A stretch of 64,000 nt of DNA, taken from Paraburkholderia sp. (lineage in GTDB: Bacteria > Pseudomonadota > Gammaproteobacteria > Burkholderiales > Burkholderiaceae). The notes under the pieces were generated by a model, which worked only from the letters and a program-made list of their open reading frames with translations, did no database searches and was not told where the DNA came from. Position 1 is the first letter of the stretch. Every line of letters starts with the position of its first letter. The translations under genes were made by a program, and so were the position numbers. The DNA is taken from positions 1-64,000 of the forward strand of contig NZ_JAPWKB010000013.1 of the NCBI RefSeq assembly GCF_028283785.1, read 5' to 3'. Below are positions 8,485 through 16,648 of this stretch, in pieces.

Positions 8485-10599
8485 ATGCTTCGCCTTCGAA
8501 ACCTCTGGCATCAATCCCGTGCGGCCGCGCGTCGTCATACCCGGTTCTGGTCCGCTTCGCTCGATCACGTCACGCGTCACAGGCCGCTGTGGATGGTGTC
8601 GTTCGCCGTGGGGCAGGCGGATCTGTCCGAGGGATTGCGCGCCGCGTGCGCATCGACGGCGATGCTTCTGCTCGGCAATATCCTGCATATGCCCGAGTTT
8701 TCGTGGGCCGCGATCGGGGCATTCTGGACCTGTCTCGCCGACGCAGCCGGATCGAGCCGCATGCGTTTTGCATCGATGATGGCGTTCTCCGTGCTGTCCA
8801 CGCTGTGCGGTGGTTTGACCGCGTACGCGGCCGGCGTCGGCGCATTCGCCGCGACGATGGCCGTGTTGTCGTTCGCTTTTCTCGGCGCGCTCGGCCGTAT
8901 TTTCGGCGTAGCGGCTGCGCAGGTGTCGATTCTCGCGGCCACCGCGTGCGTTGTGATGGTCGATCATCCGGTACATGGCGGCCGTGCCGAATGGCGCTTT
9001 CTGGGCATCTACCTGGTGGGTTGCCTGTTCGCCACCGCGTTGAGCTTCACGGTGTGGCGGATTCATCCGTTCGGTGCGAGCAGCGCGGCGATCCGCGCCA
9101 CGTATCTGCGCCTCGCGGATATCGCACGTGACAGTGCGCGCTTGCTGAAAAAGGACGACGCCAAGTTCGCCGAATGGGCGAGCCATGCGGCGCAATTTCG
9201 TGCGCAGGCGCGTAAGGCGATCGAGGAAACGCGCAATGCGCTCGAACGTATTCCCGCATCGAAGAAAGGACGCCGGCAGACCTTCGACAATCTGCTGCTC
9301 GCGCTTGCCGATGCCGAGCAGCTGTTCGCGTACCTGATCGCCGTCACCGACGCATGCGAGCGTCGTCATCGCCAATTGCCCGATTCGCGGCGAGCGACCC
9401 GCGTACTCGACACTTTCGCGGAAGTGCTGCTGGTGCTGGCGAGGTCGCTGGGCGAACGGCCGTGGGAATCCACTGCGCCTACGCGCGACCGCCTGAACGC
9501 GCTCGCCGCGCGTCTCGATGTGGCCTTGGGCGAAGCGGTGCCGCTTCGCTTCGATATCGACTTCAGCGAGTTGGGTCCGGCCACCAATGCACATCCGACA
9601 TGGTGGTCGGCAATCGGCCCGGCACTCGTCAACGGCGCCCGAACCTTGCGCGCGAATGCGTCGCTCGGATCGCTCGGCGTGCGGCATGCGGGACGTGTCG
9701 GGGTCGCGACGACAGCCGCGTTTCTGATCATGCAACTGCTGCACGTGCCGTTCGGTTACTGGGCGACGATGGCGACCTTGCTGATCCTTCAGCCGTCGAT
9801 TGCAACCAGTTGGCCGCGCAGCATCGAACGCGCGGCAGGCAGCATCGTGGGCGGTCTGCTGGCCGCCGCGATCGGTCTCGTCGTGCATTCGCCCATCGCG
9901 ATTTCGCTCGTCGTGTTTCCGCTGGTCTGCGCGACGATGGCGTTGCGGCCGGTCAGTTACAGCCTGTTCGTGCTGTTCATCACGCCCACCTTCGTGCTGG
10001 TGGCCGACTTCGCGTCGCCGGGCGGCACGGAACTCGCCTATGCGATGACGCGCCTCGGCAACAACGTGCTGGGCTGCGTGATCGCGCTCGCCGCAACCTT
10101 CCTGCTGTGGCCGAGTCGCGAGCCGCATCGTCTGAAAGATGGCTTGCTGAAAGCGGTCAACGCGAATCTGCGCTACCTCGCGACGTCGCTGTCACGCGCG
10201 CGCGCCGACACGATCCAGCTCGAACGGCTGCGTCGCGCAGCCGGTCTCGCGAGCAACAATGCGGAAGATATCCTGTCGCGTCTGCAGCTCGAAAAGCTGC
10301 AAACGCCCGCCGCCGATCGCACCGCGCTCACGCTTTTCGCGCTGTTGCGACGCATGGCCGGCACGGCGACCCGCGCGCGTTTCAGCAGCACGGAAACCAT
10401 TCCCAACGAACATCTTGCCGCGTGGATACTCGCCGTCAGCGGTGGCATCGCGGAACGCCTCGGACACGGCGCCGAAAATGTCGGCGACGATGTCTTTGCG
10501 AAGTCGGGTTTGTCGGCAATCCAGTCCGACGCGGTCAATCAGGTCACCTTGCTTCGACGCATCTTGCACGAACATGCCGATGCGTTGAAAGGTCGTTAA
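8485..10599 (+). CDS. FUSC-family inner-membrane exporter (AaeB/YccS type)
   Basis: A 704-aa protein with the duplicated FUSC architecture: a membrane bundle at about residues 50-190, a soluble helical region to about 390, a second membrane bundle at about 395-530, then a cytoplasmic C-terminal domain. Family members export aromatic carboxylic acids (AaeB) or are related to fusaric-acid resistance pumps; the substrate here is unknown. No membrane-fusion or outer-membrane partner is adjacent, unlike aaeAB or fusaric-acid operons, so it may be an orphan YccS-like protein. The gene starts 95 bases after plsC. Confidence 0.88.
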   Translation: MLRLRNLWHQSRAAARRHTRFWSASLDHVTRHRPLWMVSFAVGQADLSEGLRAACASTAMLLLGNILHMPEFSWAAIGAFWTCLADAAGSSRMRFASMMAFSVLSTLCGGLTAYAAGVGAFAATMAVLSFAFLGALGRIFGVAAAQVSILAATACVVMVDHPVHGGRAEWRFLGIYLVGCLFATALSFTVWRIHPFGASSAAIRATYLRLADIARDSARLLKKDDAKFAEWASHAAQFRAQARKAIEETRNALERIPASKKGRRQTFDNLLLALADAEQLFAYLIAVTDACERRHRQLPDSRRATRVLDTFAEVLLVLARSLGERPWESTAPTRDRLNALAARLDVALGEAVPLRFDIDFSELGPATNAHPTWWSAIGPALVNGARTLRANASLGSLGVRHAGRVGVATTAAFLIMQLLHVPFGYWATMATLLILQPSIATSWPRSIERAAGSIVGGLLAAAIGLVVHSPIAISLVVFPLVCATMALRPVSYSLFVLFITPTFVLVADFASPGGTELAYAMTRLGNNVLGCVIALAATFLLWPSREPHRLKDGLLKAVNANLRYLATSLSRARADTIQLERLRRAAGLASNNAEDILSRLQLEKLQTPAADRTALTLFALLRRMAGTATRARFSSTETIPNEHLAAWILAVSGGIAERLGHGAENVGDDVFAKSGLSAIQSDAVNQVTLLRRILHEHADALKGR

Positions 10600-10622
10600 A
10601 GGCAAGCGTAAAGCGAGCGCGC

Positions 10623-10654
10623 AAAAAAAAACCCTGTTCCGTGGGGGAACAGGG
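10623..10654 (-). terminator. Rho-independent terminator on the minus strand
   Basis: Perfect 9-bp stem CCCTGTTCC (10632-10640) / GGAACAGGG (10646-10654) with a five-base loop. The nine A residues at 10623-10631 form a T-run only when read on the minus strand, so this stops transcription coming from the right. No recognised minus-strand gene lies upstream of it, which points to an unannotated transcript. Confidence 0.75.
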
Positions 10655-11337
10655 CTGACAGGATGGAGCTGCCGACCAGGCGCGTGGACGCCTGTCCGAC
10701 GGTTGTTCCATCGCACACCACGCTATGACGGCGCGGTGTTACCGGTACTGCTACAACGGCACTGCTACTACACCCTCAACTACGCAAAACTCATCTACGG
10801 CAATTCGACTACGATCCTTCAGCTTCAACTGCAACGACTGCAACTTCAACAGCGGTCCATCCAGCTTCAAAAGCGATTACTTCGACTTACATTGCTACAT
10901 GCGCTGCACCTGCTACATCCTTGCTGCTTAAGACGGGTCCTTCGCCTGTACTACCTGTTCAACCCCAACTACTCGTACTGCGTATTTTCGTGTTGCAACG
11001 ACGTGCGACTCTTGTGACTCCCTGCGTACTGCACCTGCCACTTTGCTGCCTGACTGCCATCAACGGTACGGTTCAACGCACGCGGAGGGGAACCGCGCGA
11101 TGGGCGCTCAAACTGTCGCTCCCATGAAAATCATTCTACGGAAAATGTGCGCGCACGATCCCCGGAAGCGAGGCCGTTTAGCCCTTCATTTCACCGGTTT
11201 GAACGCGTCTGCGGCGACCCGGCGCGATGCGCGGTCGTCACGCATGTTGCAAACGCACACGTTTCGAAACACACAAACACATCGGTAATTTTTCCTGTCG
11301 CTATAGTCCGTCCGACGTAGCGAAACAGGGGCCTTGA
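10655..11337. other. G-poor triplet-patterned intergenic region
   Basis: About 680 bases without a recognisable gene. From about 10740 to 11040 the plus strand is poor in G and built from irregular repeats of CTAC, CTGC, CTTC and CAAC; on the minus strand this reads as runs of GTA, GTT, GCA and GAA triplets. Minus-strand frames give short Val/Ala/Glu-rich pieces broken by stops, none with a start and ribosome site. Codon use is quite unlike the GC3-rich genes around. Together with the minus-strand terminator this may be a non-coding RNA or a decayed gene. Its right end (about 11130-11337) should hold the promoter of the next gene. Confidence 0.55.
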
Positions 11338-11583
11338 ATGGTACGAAGCGGTTTGCGGTCCGTGATGGCCGTGCTGTACGGCAAGACGTTGAGTGCCGAA
11401 TACAGCGATCTGACGGGACAACTCTGCGTGCGTCACGACGGCGTGGTGATTCGCGAGTGGTTTCCGCCGCATTCGTGGATTGCGATCGCGTCGGCGGCGG
11501 GGGCGCGCAACTGGGGGACGCGTCCGGATGACGAAGAACTGCTCGCACTGTTGCAAAACGAAGCGCTGTCGATTCACGCGTAG
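11338..11583 (+). CDS. Small hypothetical protein (81 aa)
   Basis: A short soluble protein. The central part (YSDLTGQLCVRHDGVVIREWFPPHSWIAIAS) reads like a compact beta-rich domain. ATG 11338 gives 81 residues; ATG 11365 (MAVLYGK) is an alternative start. It ends 31 bases from the receiver gene stop, in convergent orientation. I do not recognise the family; coding nature rests on GC3-rich codon use and length. Confidence 0.6.
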   Translation: MVRSGLRSVMAVLYGKTLSAEYSDLTGQLCVRHDGVVIREWFPPHSWIAIASAAGARNWGTRPDDEELLALLQNEALSIHA

Positions 11584-11614
11584 CCGGACCGCCAATGCAG
11601 CCGATAGCGCGGCG

Positions 11615-12049
11615 CTACGTCCAGTAGCGTGCCGACATCGCGGGCCATCGTGACGGACCCGGCAGCGGCGCGCTTTGACGCCTTGGCGCGAACAGCCGCT
11701 TGATCAGCAACGCGTCGATGACCGATTCCAGTGCGGCAAGATCCACGGGTTTGGACAGGAAGACACTCCATAGCCCCGACTTGTCGCGCGGCGGCGTCTC
11801 ACCGGACGCGAGGATCACCGGAATCTGCGCAAGCGCCGGATAAAACTTCAGACGTTCGCACAAACCAATCCCATCCATGCGTGGCATGTTCCAGTCGGTG
11901 ACGATCAGGTCCGGCAGATAGCGACCCGCTTTTTCGAGCGCGGCTTCGCCTTCGTCGGCGAGCAGCACATGATGACCGCGCCGCTCGAACACGAACTGAA
12001 AGGCCCACAGCGACTCGCTGTCATCGTCGACAAGCAGGATAGTAGACAT
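11615..12049 (-). CDS. Single-domain response regulator (CheY-like)
   Basis: A 144-aa receiver domain with no output domain. The acidic pocket is DDD (residues 8-10), the phospho-acceptor D52 in TDWNMP, the switch residue S82 and the conserved K100 in FLSKPVD, so all key residues are present. It lies 118 bases downstream of a chemoreceptor gene on the same strand, which suggests a chemotaxis or chemosensory role. A short basic tail follows the domain. ATG 12049 is used because the receiver fold starts directly there. Confidence 0.9.
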   Translation of the reverse strand: MSTILLVDDDSESLWAFQFVFERRGHHVLLADEGEAALEKAGRYLPDLIVTDWNMPRMDGIGLCERLKFYPALAQIPVILASGETPPRDKSGLWSVFLSKPVDLAALESVIDALLIKRLFAPRRQSAPLPGPSRWPAMSARYWT

Positions 12050-12131
12050 GGCGCGTATCTGGATTGGATACCAGCATCGCGCAACAACCATGCCGCCTTT
12101 CAACCGGGCACGCTTCCGGTAAGTTCTCCCC

Positions 12132-12149
12132 GGTCCGGATGGCCGGACC
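12132..12149. other. Intercistronic hairpin
   Basis: GGTCCGG / CCGGACC with a four-base loop, between the chemoreceptor and receiver genes. There is no T-run, so it is not a standard terminator; it might stabilise a 3' end. Confidence 0.35.
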
Positions 12150-12167
12150 CGGTAGTTCATGCTTCGA

Positions 12168-14105
12168 TCAGACCGCCGCGACCTTGAACGTCGCGACCAC
12201 TTCTTCCATTCGCAATGCCTGCTCGCGCAACGATGCGCTGGCGGCGGCAGCCTGCTCGACGAGTGCCGCGTTTTGCTGCGTGGTCTGGTCAAGTTGCGTG
12301 ATGGCGATGTTGATCTGTTCGATGCCTTCGCCTTGCTGGGTCGACGCGCCGGCGATTTCATTGACGATGGCGTCCACGCTCGCAACCGATGCGATCACGC
12401 TCTGGATCGCATTCTGCGCATCGTTGAATAGACGCGTGCCGCCGTCGATACTTTCCGACGAGCGTTCGATCATCGTCTTCACGTCTTTCGCCGCACTCGT
12501 GGTGCGATGGGCGAGGGTGCGAACTTCGCCTGCTACGACAGCGAATCCTTTGCCCTGTTCGCCCGCGCGGGCCGCTTCGACCGCTGCATTCAGCGCGAGA
12601 ATATTGGTCTGGAATGCAATGCCTTCGATGGTCGAAATCATGTCGGCCATGTCGCTTGCGCGCTTGCCGATTTCATTCATCACTTCTACTGCACGCGTAA
12701 TGACATCGCCGCTCTGTGTTGCACGCGTCGATGCTTCGCGACTCAGCAAACCGGCCTGGCGCGCATTCTCCGAATTGTGGCGCACGGTCGTGGTCAACTC
12801 TTCCATGCTGGCCGCCGTTTCTTCGAGCGACGCAGCCTGCTCCTCGGTGCGTCGCGACAGATCGAGATTGCCCGACGCAATTTCATGGCTACCTGTCAGC
12901 ACGGATTCCGCGCTGGCTTTCGTCGTGACGATGGTGCGGTTCAACGACGTCAGCAAGTCGTTCAACGTGCCGCGAATCGATGCGAGTTCATCGCGGCCAT
13001 CGACGTCGAGACGATCGCGCAAATCGCCGGCGCTTGCGAGTTCCATCCGGTAGGCGATATCGGACACATCGCGACGCGTACGGATTGCAAACGCGAAAAA
13101 CAGATACAGCGCGAGCAGCACGGAAATCGCACTGATGGTGCTCATCAACGCAATGTGGCGCGCTTCGGCGTCCGCGCGCGCGGCTAGCAGCGTGCGCAAC
13201 AAGGTCGCGAGGCGGGTATGCGCGCTATAGACGGAATCGACCGCGCGCGTGCCCGCATCGAAATACGCTGTCGCATCGATCGTCGGCGTGTCGCCGCCGT
13301 TGGCCACACCGGTGACGGTCTTGCCGAATGCATCGAATTCTTCGAAATTCAACGACTGCATCTCTGTGGCGCCCGACGTACCGAGCGCACGGCGCGCACG
13401 TTCGAGGTCGTGACGGACGACGTCGATCTGTTCGCTCAGATAGGCCGCGTGCACGCCGAGCGCGCCGCGCTCGGACGGATTCAACTGTGGCTGGCACAAC
13501 GCCGCCGAGCCTTTGCCTCGTGCAATCGCGGCCATTTCAGCGGCGCGCGGCAATGAGAAGACCACCGTGTTCATCAGGTAATAGGTGGCGGCTTCCGGAT
13601 CGAGCGCGAGTTGCGAAGCGTCCGCGAGATCGGCGGTGAAGTTGAACACAGCGCGCACGAGTGCCGTGTGCGCGTCGAAAACGGCTTTTGCCGATTCCGA
13701 TGAAGACATCGACGTTAAGGTCGAAAGCTGGTTTTGCAGCGACGCGACTTGCGCTTTCACATCGAACGCATTCGTGTGCGCGGCTTGCGATGCGAGTGTG
13801 GATATCAGCCTTTGCGCATCGGCGTTCGCTGCATCGAAAACGGGCTGCATTGCCGCGTTTCCTGCCATCACGGCAGCGCTTGCGCCACGACGCTTTTGTA
13901 CGGACTTCAACAATGCCTGACTCGTTTCGAGCAGGTTGATCCCTTCCAGTTCCTGTTGCGTCGACGCATACGCGTCGGCATCTTCACGCAGAATCGAAAA
14001 CAGACAGACCGAAAGCGGCAACAAAAACAATACTGCCAATACAGCGAGCTTGCGGGACATCGTAAGCCGGCCCATCAAAGCCGTTCCTGCTGCAAACACA
14101 CGCAT
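12168..14105 (-). CDS. Methyl-accepting chemotaxis protein
   Basis: A 645-aa chemoreceptor. Membrane helix 1 is at about 19-39, a long periplasmic sensor region at 40-316, helix 2 at about 318-341, HAMP to about 395, then the cytoplasmic signalling coil. The highly conserved hairpin tip (IAFQTNILALNAAVEAARAG) is at about 496-515 and an EEQAASLEETAASMEEL methylation-helix segment at about 421-437. No C-terminal pentapeptide for CheR/CheB docking is seen. The ATG at 14105 is preceded by AAGGAAG at nine bases. The ligand is unknown. A FliA-like promoter about 80 bases upstream fits chemotaxis regulation. Confidence 0.93.
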   Translation of the reverse strand: MRVFAAGTALMGRLTMSRKLAVLAVLFLLPLSVCLFSILREDADAYASTQQELEGINLLETSQALLKSVQKRRGASAAVMAGNAAMQPVFDAANADAQRLISTLASQAAHTNAFDVKAQVASLQNQLSTLTSMSSSESAKAVFDAHTALVRAVFNFTADLADASQLALDPEAATYYLMNTVVFSLPRAAEMAAIARGKGSAALCQPQLNPSERGALGVHAAYLSEQIDVVRHDLERARRALGTSGATEMQSLNFEEFDAFGKTVTGVANGGDTPTIDATAYFDAGTRAVDSVYSAHTRLATLLRTLLAARADAEARHIALMSTISAISVLLALYLFFAFAIRTRRDVSDIAYRMELASAGDLRDRLDVDGRDELASIRGTLNDLLTSLNRTIVTTKASAESVLTGSHEIASGNLDLSRRTEEQAASLEETAASMEELTTTVRHNSENARQAGLLSREASTRATQSGDVITRAVEVMNEIGKRASDMADMISTIEGIAFQTNILALNAAVEAARAGEQGKGFAVVAGEVRTLAHRTTSAAKDVKTMIERSSESIDGGTRLFNDAQNAIQSVIASVASVDAIVNEIAGASTQQGEGIEQINIAITQLDQTTQQNAALVEQAAAASASLREQALRMEEVVATFKVAAV

Positions 14106-14183
14106 TTCTCAAGACTTCCTTCTGATTGTCGCGGCGTGCACGGTGAACCCCCGGCACCACCTGTTTGGATCTCGTCGCTTGCT

Positions 14184-14210
14184 ATAACGGCGTCGCGTCG
14201 ATGAACTGAA
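14184..14210 (-). promoter_or_regulatory. Possible FliA (sigma-28) promoter for the chemoreceptor
   Basis: On the minus strand TTCAGTTC, then exactly 11 bases, then GCCGTTAT, compared with TAAAGTTT-N11-GCCGATAA. The -10 matches 6 of 8 and the -35 5 of 8. It lies about 79 bases upstream of the start codon. Weak on its own, but chemoreceptors are typical FliA targets. Confidence 0.4.
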
Positions 14211-14319
14211 TCGTTCATCGACGATATTTTCAACGGGCACTGAAATGGCGCGTGGAATGCCTTTTTATGGTGCGCGAGCGTGTATCGCGCACGTCGCGAA
14301 CGCCTGTTCCTGATCTTGA

Positions 14320-15009
14320 TCAGTCGAGCAGCGACGCTTGCGGGTCGTCGTCATTAGAGGCGGGACGTGCAATGCGAGGCGGAAGCGGAAGGGCTTCCGC
14401 AAGCATTTCGTCTGCGGGATAAAGCTGAAGAAAACTGCGCGCTTCGTCGGTGGAGCGGCAACGTAGCCAGTCTTCGCACGCGTCGGGGCGAATGATCACC
14501 ACCGAGCGTTTTTCGTCGCCCGGTTTATGAAACCGGCGCATCAACGGATGGTCGTCGGCATTCACGGTCAGCATCGTGAACGACAGCGACACGCTGCCGT
14601 CCGGATTCTCCCAGGCGCGCCACAGACCTGCGATCGACGTAGGGCGATCGTCCGCGAGACCGATGCGCCAGCGCACGGCTTTGCCGGTTTCGTAGTTCGG
14701 CTCGAAGAAGCTGCGGCATGGAATCACGCAGAGTTGGAGGCGACTCCATGCTGCGGAAAAACTTCGCTTTTCGCCGATCGATTCAGCGCGCGCGTTCATC
14801 GTGTCGTACGGACGAACGTGCGACGGAATGCGGGCGCGCGGCACCATCCCGAACGTGGCGGCGGTGGTCTGCCAGCCGTCGTCTACGCGCCTGAAAACAG
14901 GTGCGACGTAGTCTTTGTAGATCTCGCGTTTGTACGGGAAAGCGGGAGGCGCAAACAGCGTGAACGCTTCAAACCGGTCGTATTCGTTCGATTCGTAGCT
15001 CGTGCACAT
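14320..15009 (-). CDS. SRAP-domain protein (YedK/HMCES-type DNA-protein crosslinker)
   Basis: A 229-aa SOS-response-associated peptidase-type protein. Family members self-cleave the initiator Met and crosslink Cys2 to abasic sites in single-stranded DNA. Visible here are Cys2, the NAR motif (N72-R74), FFEP with E103, and HPLMRRFH (H154-H161), matching the family active site. An initial MCTSYESNEYDRF stretch replaces the common MCGRY. The ATG has GGAG upstream. It is monocistronic as far as seen, between the chemoreceptor and the Met-rich peptide gene; no SOS box was identified. Confidence 0.88.
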   Translation of the reverse strand: MCTSYESNEYDRFEAFTLFAPPAFPYKREIYKDYVAPVFRRVDDGWQTTAATFGMVPRARIPSHVRPYDTMNARAESIGEKRSFSAAWSRLQLCVIPCRSFFEPNYETGKAVRWRIGLADDRPTSIAGLWRAWENPDGSVSLSFTMLTVNADDHPLMRRFHKPGDEKRSVVIIRPDACEDWLRCRSTDEARSFLQLYPADEMLAEALPLPPRIARPASNDDDPQASLLD

Positions 15010-15061
15010 TGCGCGCTCCCGGCGTCAGAGCGATCCATGATACTGCCGGTTCGCCGCAAAT

Positions 15062-15334
15062 TTACTGGGGCGGAGCCGGTTGCATCGGGTGGGTGCCGGA
15101 CGGCATGCGATGCATATCCTGCATTTTCATGTCCATCTCTTTCATGTCCTTGCCCGGCCACGGACTCGTCACCGGCTCGCTGTGATACGTCATGCCGGCG
15201 GTCGCAGCGCCGTGTGCGCCGCCGCCGCCGCTACCGCCGTTGCCATTGCCGCCCCCCGCAAACACCACGCTCGACACGGCCATCGACACCATTGCCGTGC
15301 AGCCCAACACCATTTTCATCGTGACGTGTTTCAT
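15062..15334 (-). CDS. Small secreted Gly- and Met-rich protein (90 aa)
   Basis: A signal peptide (about residues 1-26, ending SSVVFA) is followed by a Gly/Asn-rich linker and a C-terminal tail with many Met and some His residues (KDMKEMDMKMQDMHRM). Such Met/His tails often bind copper or silver in the periplasm, but no neighbouring metal genes support this. ATG 15334 has GGAG at a good distance. The gene lies just upstream of, and on the same strand as, the SRAP gene. Function unknown. Confidence 0.72.
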   Translation of the reverse strand: MKHVTMKMVLGCTAMVSMAVSSVVFAGGGNGNGGSGGGGAHGAATAGMTYHSEPVTSPWPGKDMKEMDMKMQDMHRMPSGTHPMQPAPPQ

Positions 15335-15640
15335 CGCATTTCTCCGGATGCGGCGCGAGCATGGCCCGCACCGAGGTTCATGTTTCGAAAGCCGCTACCG
15401 GTCGAGCGCTCGACGGATGGCAAACTGACTGCTCGCGTAGCGGCAGGCGCGAGCAGCGGTGTTGATCCATATACGGGGATGTGCGGCCAGTGGATGCATC
15501 GGCCGGTGGCGGTCCGATCCACATTTGTTATCGGATCATCCAATACCCGGATTGTGAGGTTATCGCGTGGCTCGTATATTGGTCGCACATCACTAAACGG
15601 CAGCGTGCGTCGCGACTGCGGCGACACAGGAGACAGCTAA
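15335..15640. other. Divergent intergenic region with rhamnose-locus promoter
   Basis: About 306 bases between the leftward Met-rich peptide gene and the rightward SDR gene. The right half holds the promoter described separately. A minus-strand frame of about 98 codons overlaps it but has no ribosome site. Confidence 0.45.
15541..15580 (+). promoter_or_regulatory. Sigma-70-like promoter with CAAT/ATTG dyad
   Basis: TTGTGA (15552-15557), 17 bases, TATATT (15575-15580). The -35 overlaps a CAAT-N6-ATTG dyad (15541-15554) whose GGATTG half also occurs in the LysR-type box before rhaM, suggesting that one regulator controls both promoters. Confidence 0.5.
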
Positions 15641-16393
15641 ATGAATCGGATCGATCTGGAAGGGCGCGTGGTTGTGATTACCGGCGGCGCGCGCGGCATC
15701 GGCTACGCAGTGGCCCAACGGGCGTTGAAATCCGGCGCGTCGGTGGCGCTGTGGGACATCGATCAGGAGCGGCTTTCCCGCAGTGCACAAGAGTTGAGCG
15801 AGCTGGGCAAGGTGTCCGGTGTAGCGGTCGAGTTGACGCAGGAAGCGTCGGTCAACGACGCGGTTGCGCAGACGATCGCCGCGCACGGCAAGATCGATGT
15901 GCTGGTCAATTGCGCGGGCATTACCGGCGGCAATGGCACGACGTGGGAACTGGAGCCGGACATGTGGCGCCGCGTGATCGACGTGAACCTGATCGGACCG
16001 TATCTGACGTGCCGCGCCGTCGTTCCTGAAATGCTGAAACAGGGCTACGGCCGCATCGTGAATATCGCATCGGTGGCGGGCAAGGAGGGCAATCCGAACG
16101 CGTCGCACTATAGCGCGTCGAAAGCCGGCCTGATCGGGTTGACGAAGTCGCTCGGCAAGGAACTCGCCACGAAAAACATTCTCGTGAATGCGGTGACGCC
16201 GGCCGCCGCAAAGACCGAAATCTTCGACTCGATGTCGCAGCAGCACATCGATTACATGCTCGCCAAGATCCCGATGAACCGCTTCCTGCTGCCGGAAGAA
16301 GCCGCGTCGTTGATCCTGTGGCTGTCGTCGGAAGACTGCGCGTTCAGCACCGGCTCCGTGTTCGATCTGTCTGGCGGGCGCGCAACCTACTGA
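15641..16393 (+). CDS. SDR oxidoreductase, possible 2-keto-3-deoxyrhamnonate dehydrogenase
   Basis: A 250-aa classical short-chain dehydrogenase. NAD-binding TGGARGIG (14-21), NCAG (90-93), catalytic Ser144, Tyr157 and Lys161 are all present. The general label would be 3-oxoacyl-ACP-reductase-like. Its place at the head of a rhamnose locus, separate from the L-rhamnose 1-dehydrogenase, suggests the L-2-keto-3-deoxyrhamnonate 4-dehydrogenase step of the non-phosphorylating diketo pathway. That role is inference from context. ATG 15641 has AGGAG upstream. A GCATGC-rich repeat block follows the stop, then the carrier gene. Confidence 0.85.
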   Translation: MNRIDLEGRVVVITGGARGIGYAVAQRALKSGASVALWDIDQERLSRSAQELSELGKVSGVAVELTQEASVNDAVAQTIAAHGKIDVLVNCAGITGGNGTTWELEPDMWRRVIDVNLIGPYLTCRAVVPEMLKQGYGRIVNIASVAGKEGNPNASHYSASKAGLIGLTKSLGKELATKNILVNAVTPAAAKTEIFDSMSQQHIDYMLAKIPMNRFLLPEEAASLILWLSSEDCAFSTGSVFDLSGGRATY

Positions 16394-16420
16394 GCCGCAC
16401 GGTTTCGGGCTTTCCCGACT

Positions 16421-16532
16421 GGCATGCGCGTGGCGCATGCCAGCATGTCACGCATGACGCTGGCGCATGCATGACGCTGGCGCACGCATGACGCTGGCGC
16501 ATGCATGACATGCGACGCATGCTCGCATGCGC
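16421..16532. repeat. GCATGC-rich repeat with 17-bp tandem unit
   Basis: Contains three head-to-tail copies of a 17-bp unit (core GCATGACGCTGGCGCA) at 16452, 16469 and 16486, flanked by GCATGC palindromes. It is the longest member of the dispersed GCATGC family in this window and fills most of the gap between the SDR and carrier genes. Confidence 0.8.
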
Positions 16533-16648
16533 GAAACGCGGGTTCGCCGGGGCAGGTCGCGGTTCACGCCGTCTACGCCGTAGAAAACACATATGACAGC
16601 CGCCACGCGTAGCAGATCATGCGTCGCGGACTGTTTGCAGGAGACACC

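Noticed and set aside
8476..10128. A 550-codon minus-strand frame across the FUSC gene
   Set aside because: Arg/His/Gln-rich antisense of a clear membrane protein; no motif or start signal.
10703..11017. A plus-strand frame rich in Leu, Gln, Cys and Tyr in the triplet-patterned region
   Set aside because: It is a by-product of the C/T/A-rich pattern, has no ribosome site and codon use unlike any gene in the window; the region is reported as non-coding instead.
16421..16532. A CRISPR array at the tandem repeat
   Set aside because: Units are 17 bp head to tail without unique spacers and no cas genes are near.
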